A stretch of DNA of 43,239 nucleotides from Piscirickettsiaceae bacterium (GTDB lineage: Bacteria > Pseudomonadota > Gammaproteobacteria > Nitrosococcales > Methylophagaceae). Below the pieces are notes generated by a model. That model was not told the DNA's origin, did not search any database, and saw only the letters and a list, made by a program, of their open reading frames with translations. Made by a program: the position numbers and the translations under genes. The stretch covers positions 1-43,239 of the forward strand of contig JAIBDY010000017.1 of assembly GCA_024685995.1 (NCBI GenBank), given 5' to 3'. Positions 39,124-43,239 of this stretch are shown piece by piece (the first letter of the stretch is position 1; each line of letters begins with the position of its first letter).

Positions 39124-41060
39124 CGGTAATTTCTTGTATTAGGTCGGACGAATTCAAAATAGAGTTCTTCTTTATACAAAACGGGCATACTGACTTTGCC
39201 GCTATATTGCCAAGCAGCAACGTAGGAAAAATCCTCGTCGTGGCGTTGCGCTTCACCGTCATCACTAATATGTTCTGCCCTAGCATGACAACCACAAGAT
39301 TCTTCCCGCGTTAAGGCATCAATACACATCAACTCGGCCAACTCAAAGAAGTCGGCAATTCGGCCTGCGCGTTCCAGTGTTTGGTTGAAATCTTTGTCAT
39401 CACCAGTAACCTTCACTTGCTGCCAAAATGCTTCCCGTAAAGCCTGTACCTCTGCAATCGCTTTTTCTAAAGCGGGTTTCTCTCTCGCCATCCCACAGGC
39501 ATTCCATAAGATAGTACCTAATTGGCGATGGAATTCATCCGGTGTTTTCTGTGGGTCTGGCGCATGCAATAAACGATCTATTCTAGCCTGACTTGCTTTG
39601 AGTGCCTCAGCCGCTTCCGGATAGGTTTTATCCAGATCTAAAGGTTGGTGCTGTGCCAGATAATCCGACACCGTTGCTGGCAGCACAAAATAGCCATCCG
39701 CTAATCCTTGCATTAATGCACTGGCGCCTAAGCGGTTAGCCCCATGATCAGAAAAGTTCGCTTCACCAGCGGCAAATAAGCCGTCTATTGATGTCATGAG
39801 ATTATAATCCACCCACAACCCACCCATAGTGTAATGCACCGCCGGATAAATCCGCATGGGTGTTTCATAAGGATCTTCATTGGTAATACGTTGATACATC
39901 TCAAAAAGATTGCCATATTTTTCAGTGACTGCATCGATACCTTGCTCATCAATCGCCTTGGCAAAATCTAGGTACACGCCTAGTTTCTTACCCTCAATCT
40001 CATGACCAACGCCTCGTCCTTCATCACAAATCAATTTCACCGCTCGAGATGCAATATCACGCGGCACGAGATTACCAAATGCCGGATACATTCTTTCTAA
40101 AAAGTAATCTCGATCTTCTTCTGCAATCTGTTCTGGTGCTTTATCGCAGTCCGCCACTTTTTTTGGCGCCCAAACCCGCCCATCATTACGCAATGATTCG
40201 CTCATCAAAGTGAGCTTTGATTGCAATGCACCATGTTGTGGGATGCAGGTTGGATGGATCTGGGTGAAGCAAGGATTCGCAAATAAAGCACCATGCTTAT
40301 GTGCTCGCCAAGCCGCCGATGCGTTACAGCCCTTAGCATTGGTCGACAAATAAAACACATTGCCATAGCCACCGGTACACAACACCACACAATCCGCCAT
40401 ATGACTTTCTAATTCGCCAGTGACTAAATCTCGCGTGACAATCCCTTTTGCTTGACCGTCGACCATAATCAGATCTTGCATTTCGCAACGCGAACGATGG
40501 TGAATACTCCCCGCCGCAATCTCTTTACTCATCGCTTGGTAAGCACCCAATAATAACTGCTGACCAGTTTGACCTCGGGCATAAAACGTCCGAGAAACTT
40601 GTGCACCACCAAATGAGCGATTGGCTAGGTACCCGCTATATTCGCGAGCAAAAGGCACGCCTTGGGCTACGGCTTGGTCGATAATGTTATTACTCAATTC
40701 CGCAAGGCGAAAAACATTCGATTCTCGGGCGCGAAAGTCTCCTCCTTTAATCGTGTCATAAAACAATCGCCAGACACTATCGCCATCATTCTGGTAGTTT
40801 TTAGCGCCATTGATACCGCCTTGGGCTGCAATGCTATGCGCCCGTCGAGGACTATCTTGGAAACAAAAGGTTTTGACGTTATAGCCCATTTCACCTAACG
40901 AAGCCGCCGTTGAAGCACCAGCTAAACCTGTCCCGACTACGATCACGGTGTATTTTTTTCGGTTAGCAGGGCTAACAATTTTGAGGTTGAACTTATGTTG
41001 TGTCCAACGGTTCTCAAGGCCACCTTTTGGAGTGTGGCTGTCCATTACGTAATCTGTCAT
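39120..41060 (-). CDS. sdhA: Succinate dehydrogenase/fumarate reductase flavoprotein subunit
   Basis: The 646-residue catalytic subunit binds covalent FAD and interconverts succinate and fumarate. The dinucleotide motif is [19 protein letters not shown]; the FAD-linking histidine is in [13 protein letters not shown]; the active-site segments are [25 protein letters not shown] and [17 protein letters not shown]. It resembles the type-B flavoproteins of Bacteroidetes and epsilonproteobacteria more than gammaproteobacterial SdhA. I start at the ATG at 41060 because it overlaps the cytochrome gene stop as ATGA; an ATG at 41045 is possible, and the longer frame from 41150 is rejected. The C-terminal capping domain ends [12 protein letters not shown]. 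Confidence 0.94.
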   Translation of the reverse strand: MTDYVMDSHTPKGGLENRWTQHKFNLKIVSPANRKKYTVIVVGTGLAGASTAASLGEMGYNVKTFCFQDSPRRAHSIAAQGGINGAKNYQNDGDSVWRLFYDTIKGGDFRARESNVFRLAELSNNIIDQAVAQGVPFAREYSGYLANRSFGGAQVSRTFYARGQTGQQLLLGAYQAMSKEIAAGSIHHRSRCEMQDLIMVDGQAKGIVTRDLVTGELESHMADCVVLCTGGYGNVFYLSTNAKGCNASAAWRAHKHGALFANPCFTQIHPTCIPQHGALQSKLTLMSESLRNDGRVWAPKKVADCDKAPEQIAEEDRDYFLERMYPAFGNLVPRDIASRAVKLICDEGRGVGHEIEGKKLGVYLDFAKAIDEQGIDAVTEKYGNLFEMYQRITNEDPYETPMRIYPAVHYTMGGLWVDYNLMTSIDGLFAAGEANFSDHGANRLGASALMQGLADGYFVLPATVSDYLAQHQPLDLDKTYPEAAEALKASQARIDRLLHAPDPQKTPDEFHRQLGTILWNACGMAREKPALEKAIAEVQALREAFWQQVKVTGDDKDFNQTLERAGRIADFFELAELMCIDALTREESCGCHARAEHISDDGEAQRHDEDFSYVAAWQYSGKVSMPVLYKEELYFEFVRPNTRNYR

Positions 41061-41647
41061 GGCATCACAAAGTAAATGTACAAAGGTAATAAGGCAAAGC
41101 CACCGGTCAATAGCACGCTCACAGTCCAAGCAAGATATTGACAAGTCCACGCCGTTTTACCGAGTGTTTGAAACACATTGGCAAGGGAATGCTGTAAATG
41201 CATCGTCAAGACAAATAATCCCGCCAGATAGAATGCGACCATCCAAAATGACTGAAACAGTTGCACCGTCTCCAGGTAAACATCAACAGCATCAAATCTC
41301 AAAGTTTGGATCACATGAATCACGATAAACGCCAATAAGAATAAAATACTGGCGGTCACAAACGGCGCTGGAATTTTAAACTTATCGTGGCGGTAATAAT
41401 CGATAGTTCTGGCTTTGGCATTAATCGCTCTGATCTTTAAGGCTGTCCTGACATGGACAGCCAAAATAACAATCACGGCCAATAAAACTAGCCAGCGAAT
41501 CAGCCCATCGTTGTAGCCATTATAAAAATCATTAAATAGTGTGGGAGAAAAAAAGGTCAAATTCGATAACATATGAAAAATCAAATAACCAAATAGCGTG
41601 ATTCCCGCGACCGCCATCGTCCGTTTTTGTAATTGCATCAAACGCAT
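41057..41647 (-). CDS. sdhC: Type-B succinate dehydrogenase/fumarate reductase cytochrome b subunit
   Basis: A 196-residue membrane anchor with five hydrophobic segments at about 13-33, 48-67, 93-115, 128-152 and 165-190. Single-chain anchors with five helices and two hemes define type-B enzymes, unlike the two-chain sdhC-sdhD anchor usual in gammaproteobacteria. Candidate heme-ligand histidines are in [26 protein letters not shown] and MHLQHSLAN. It transfers electrons to or from the quinone pool. The gene starts 3 bases after the TPR-like gene stop and overlaps the flavoprotein gene by 4 bases. Confidence 0.9.
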   Translation of the reverse strand: MRLMQLQKRTMAVAGITLFGYLIFHMLSNLTFFSPTLFNDFYNGYNDGLIRWLVLLAVIVILAVHVRTALKIRAINAKARTIDYYRHDKFKIPAPFVTASILFLLAFIVIHVIQTLRFDAVDVYLETVQLFQSFWMVAFYLAGLFVLTMHLQHSLANVFQTLGKTAWTCQYLAWTVSVLLTGGFALLPLYIYFVMP

Positions 41648-41650
41648 GCT

Positions 41651-42154
41651 TTAACTTTCCATATCGATTAGCATGTCATCGCTATCGTTCCTCGGTTTTA
41701 ACTGCTCTTTTTGCACCGTTCGGATGCAACTATTTCGCCGTAAAATAGCATCATCATTGTGTGCTGGGCTGAGTTTTTGAGCTTGTTGATAATGGCTCAT
41801 CGCTTCCATAAAGTAATCATAAGCAAAACTATGTGACATCGGCTGGCTAATCAAAAACCGAGCATGGCGCTCATGCAAAATCCCACTGTAGTAATGGCGC
41901 TCATATTCGCTCGACAAGCGATTGATGGTCTTTTGAATCACTTTGATTTTGGATTGTTTTTCCGTGTGCCTTAACTGGTCTGTCAACGCCAAAATATAGA
42001 TAACTAACGCTTGCTGGTTATTTTTATCCACTTTTAGAATATCTAAGCAGATACTTTCTGCTATTTCTGGCTCGATAAGAGAGCGGTATTGTCTCGCTTT
42101 GACTAAAGCTGATTCGATTGCATCAACATGGATATCATGCAGTTTCAGTTCCAT
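41651..42154 (-). CDS. Uncharacterised helical (TPR-like) protein, first gene of the Sdh/Frd operon
   Basis: A 167-residue soluble protein that I do not recognise. It is all-helical in character. The segments AESICLDILKVDKNNQQALVIY and AMSHYQQAQKLSPAHNDDA resemble tetratricopeptide helices, the second with the typical Ala/Pro/Asn pattern. AGGG lies 5 bases before the ATG at 42154. It sits directly upstream of the cytochrome b gene with 3 bases between, so cotranscription is nearly certain. A role in assembly, or in regulation of the complex, is an inference from position only. The C-terminus is acidic (NDSDDMLIDMES). Confidence 0.78.
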   Translation of the reverse strand: MELKLHDIHVDAIESALVKARQYRSLIEPEIAESICLDILKVDKNNQQALVIYILALTDQLRHTEKQSKIKVIQKTINRLSSEYERHYYSGILHERHARFLISQPMSHSFAYDYFMEAMSHYQQAQKLSPAHNDDAILRRNSCIRTVQKEQLKPRNDSDDMLIDMES

Positions 42155-42224
42155 CGTTACCCTATATTATTCTAACTAAGCTCACTTTGAATTGTGACTG
42201 ACTGTGAAGTGAAACCAATCTAAT

Positions 42225-42247
42225 TCAAACCGTTTGACATTGCAAAC
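42225..42247. repeat. Overlapping palindromes in the divergent Sdh/Frd-metG gap
   Basis: TCAAAC-C-GTTTGA (42225-42237) and GTTTG-ACATTG-CAAAC (42232-42247) overlap and share GTTTGA. A TTGACA (42234-42239) lies inside and could be the -35 of metG. They may be operator sites for either direction; no known regulator is matched, including FNR (TTGAT-N4-ATCAA). Confidence 0.5.
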
Positions 42248-42273
42248 CTAAAAATCAATAACAAGCCATTTTT

Positions 42274-42288
42274 ACCATGCTGCATGGT
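42274..42288. repeat. Perfect 15-base palindrome in the metG leader
   Basis: ACCATGC-T-GCATGGT is a perfect palindrome with a single central base. It lies 66-80 bases before the metG ATG and downstream of the possible -35, so it could be an operator or a short leader hairpin. It is not a MetJ box (AGACGTCT). Confidence 0.55.
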
Positions 42289-42353
42289 GTCAACGGGCGC
42301 TTTCTGGTATCTTTGTCGGCTTTAATAACCCCCTCAAATTAATCGGTTACGCC

Positions 42354-43239
42354 ATGCAAAGAAAAATTTTGGTTACCAGCGCCCTGCCTTATGCCAATGG
42401 TTCTATTCACCTAGGTCATTTGGTTGAATACATTCAAACTGATATTTGGGTACGATTCCAGAAAATGCGTGGTCATGAATGTCATTATGTCTGTGCTGAT
42501 GATGCCCATGGCACGCCCATTATGTTGCGAGCCCAAAACGAAGGCATTAGTCCTGAAGCACTGATCGCCAAGGTGAAAGAAGAACACCAAGCTGACTTTA
42601 ATGATTTTGCCATTGGTTTTGATAATTTTCACAGCACCCATAGCGACGAAAACAAAGCCTTAGCGCGCCAAATCTATCTCGCTAACCGCGATGCTGGACA
42701 TATCGCAACCAGAACGATCAGCCAAGCCTATGATCCTGAAAAAGAAATGTTCCTACCCGATCGATTCATCAAAGGGGAATGTCCCAAATGTGGTGCTGCC
42801 GATCAATATGGCGATAACTGTGAAGCCTGTGGCGCAACTTATGATCCGACCGATCTGATTAACCCCATATCTGCCGTTTCTGGCGCAACACCCATTACAA
42901 AAGAGTCCGAACATCACTTCTTTAAATTAGCCGATTTTGAAGCCATACTCAAAACGTGGACAACCACCAATAGCCACCTACAAGGCGAAGTCAGCAATAA
43001 ACTGGACGAATGGTTTGAAGGTGGATTAAGAGATTGGGATATTTCGCGAGATGCGCCTTATTTTGGGTTTGAAATTCCCGATGCGCCTGGTAAATTTTTC
43101 TATGTTTGGTTAGATGCGCCGATTGGTTACTTCGCCAGCTTTACAAATTATTGTGATCGCACGGGTGTCGACTTCCACGAGTTCATGAAAGCCGATAGCA
43201 CAACAGAAATGGTGCACTTTATTGGTAAGGATATTATCT
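42354..43239 (+). CDS. metG: Methionyl-tRNA synthetase (3' end cut by the window)
   Basis: Charges tRNA-Met. About 295 codons are present of an expected 670 or so. The start is the ATG at 42354 ([21 protein letters not shown]). The class I HIGH motif reads HLGH, followed by [13 protein letters not shown]. The zinc knuckle cysteines are in [10 protein letters not shown] and [15 protein letters not shown], the long MetG1 type. Near the edge, [16 protein letters not shown] and MVHFIGKDI are seen, and the KMSKS motif lies beyond the window. It is divergent from the Sdh/Frd operon across a 199-base gap containing palindromes. Confidence 0.98.
   Translation, partial: MQRKILVTSALPYANGSIHLGHLVEYIQTDIWVRFQKMRGHECHYVCADDAHGTPIMLRAQNEGISPEALIAKVKEEHQADFNDFAIGFDNFHSTHSDENKALARQIYLANRDAGHIATRTISQAYDPEKEMFLPDRFIKGECPKCGAADQYGDNCEACGATYDPTDLINPISAVSGATPITKESEHHFFKLADFEAILKTWTTTNSHLQGEVSNKLDEWFEGGLRDWDISRDAPYFGFEIPDAPGKFFYVWLDAPIGYFASFTNYCDRTGVDFHEFMKADSTTEMVHFIGKDII

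Noticed and set aside
41061-41150. 30-residue N-terminal extension of the flavoprotein
   Set aside because: It lies within the cytochrome b gene in another frame; the ATGA overlap at 41057-41060 fits a coupled start.
42225-42247. FNR box controlling the Sdh/Frd operon
   Set aside because: The palindromes do not match TTGAT-N4-ATCAA; no convincing FNR site was found in the gap.

Overview
This is a chromosomal window from a gammaproteobacterium. The gene content and order are typical of that class: gyrA-pheA-ispH, metG next to apbC (mrp) and dcd, a PurL of about 1,290 residues, PepN, a MotY-type flagellar protein, and DUF2835 and DUF1244 proteins. Base composition looks moderate and even by eye. 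I cannot fix the genus; a marine, Thiotrichales-like lineage is only a guess. I see no insertion sequence, prophage, CRISPR array, rRNA or tRNA.

Layout. 1-863: the 3' part of an ECF sigma factor gene and a small zinc-type anti-sigma gene. 860-9237, minus strand: a tight run gyrA, pheA, ispH, an OppC-type permease, a double-ATPase OppDF/YejF-type protein and a DUF1244 protein. 9336-13765: an auxiliary lipoprotein, apt, a MotY-like protein, a CPA1 antiporter and mscL. 13914-17646: a PAS-GAF-GGDEF protein with a degenerate active site, an unknown membrane-anchored coiled-coil protein and a glycosyltransferase. 17661-23246, minus strand: a thiamine operon thiC-thiO-thiS-thiG-thiDE behind a TPP riboswitch. 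23350-30141: an Smr protein, purL, an RDD protein and an ABC exporter. 30242-31770: a TetR regulator divergent from an SRPBCC gene, with two matching operator-like boxes around a near-consensus promoter, followed by an unusual leader-like region and a strong terminator. 31880-38276, minus strand: pepN-HIT-DUF2835, a NIF3-like protein, a WD40 lipoprotein, dcd and apbC. 38395-42154, minus strand: a four-gene operon for a type-B succinate dehydrogenase/fumarate reductase. 42354 to the end: the 5' part of metG.

How the genes work together. ThiC makes the pyrimidine, ThiO, ThiS and ThiG make the thiazole, and the ThiD-ThiE fusion phosphorylates and joins them; the riboswitch closes the feedback loop. 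The flavoprotein, iron-sulfur protein and single cytochrome b form one quinone-linked membrane complex, and their genes sit between apbC and metG, which are neighbours in other gammaproteobacteria. The TetR/SRPBCC pair looks like a self-contained regulatory unit.

The observations most worth following are the region at 31600-31770 (two anti-Shine-Dalgarno-like motifs, a 34-codon ORF and strong hairpins), the paired TetR boxes, the GGDEF domain that has lost its catalytic signature but kept its c-di-GMP inhibitory site, and the type-B Sdh/Frd operon placed between apbC and metG.
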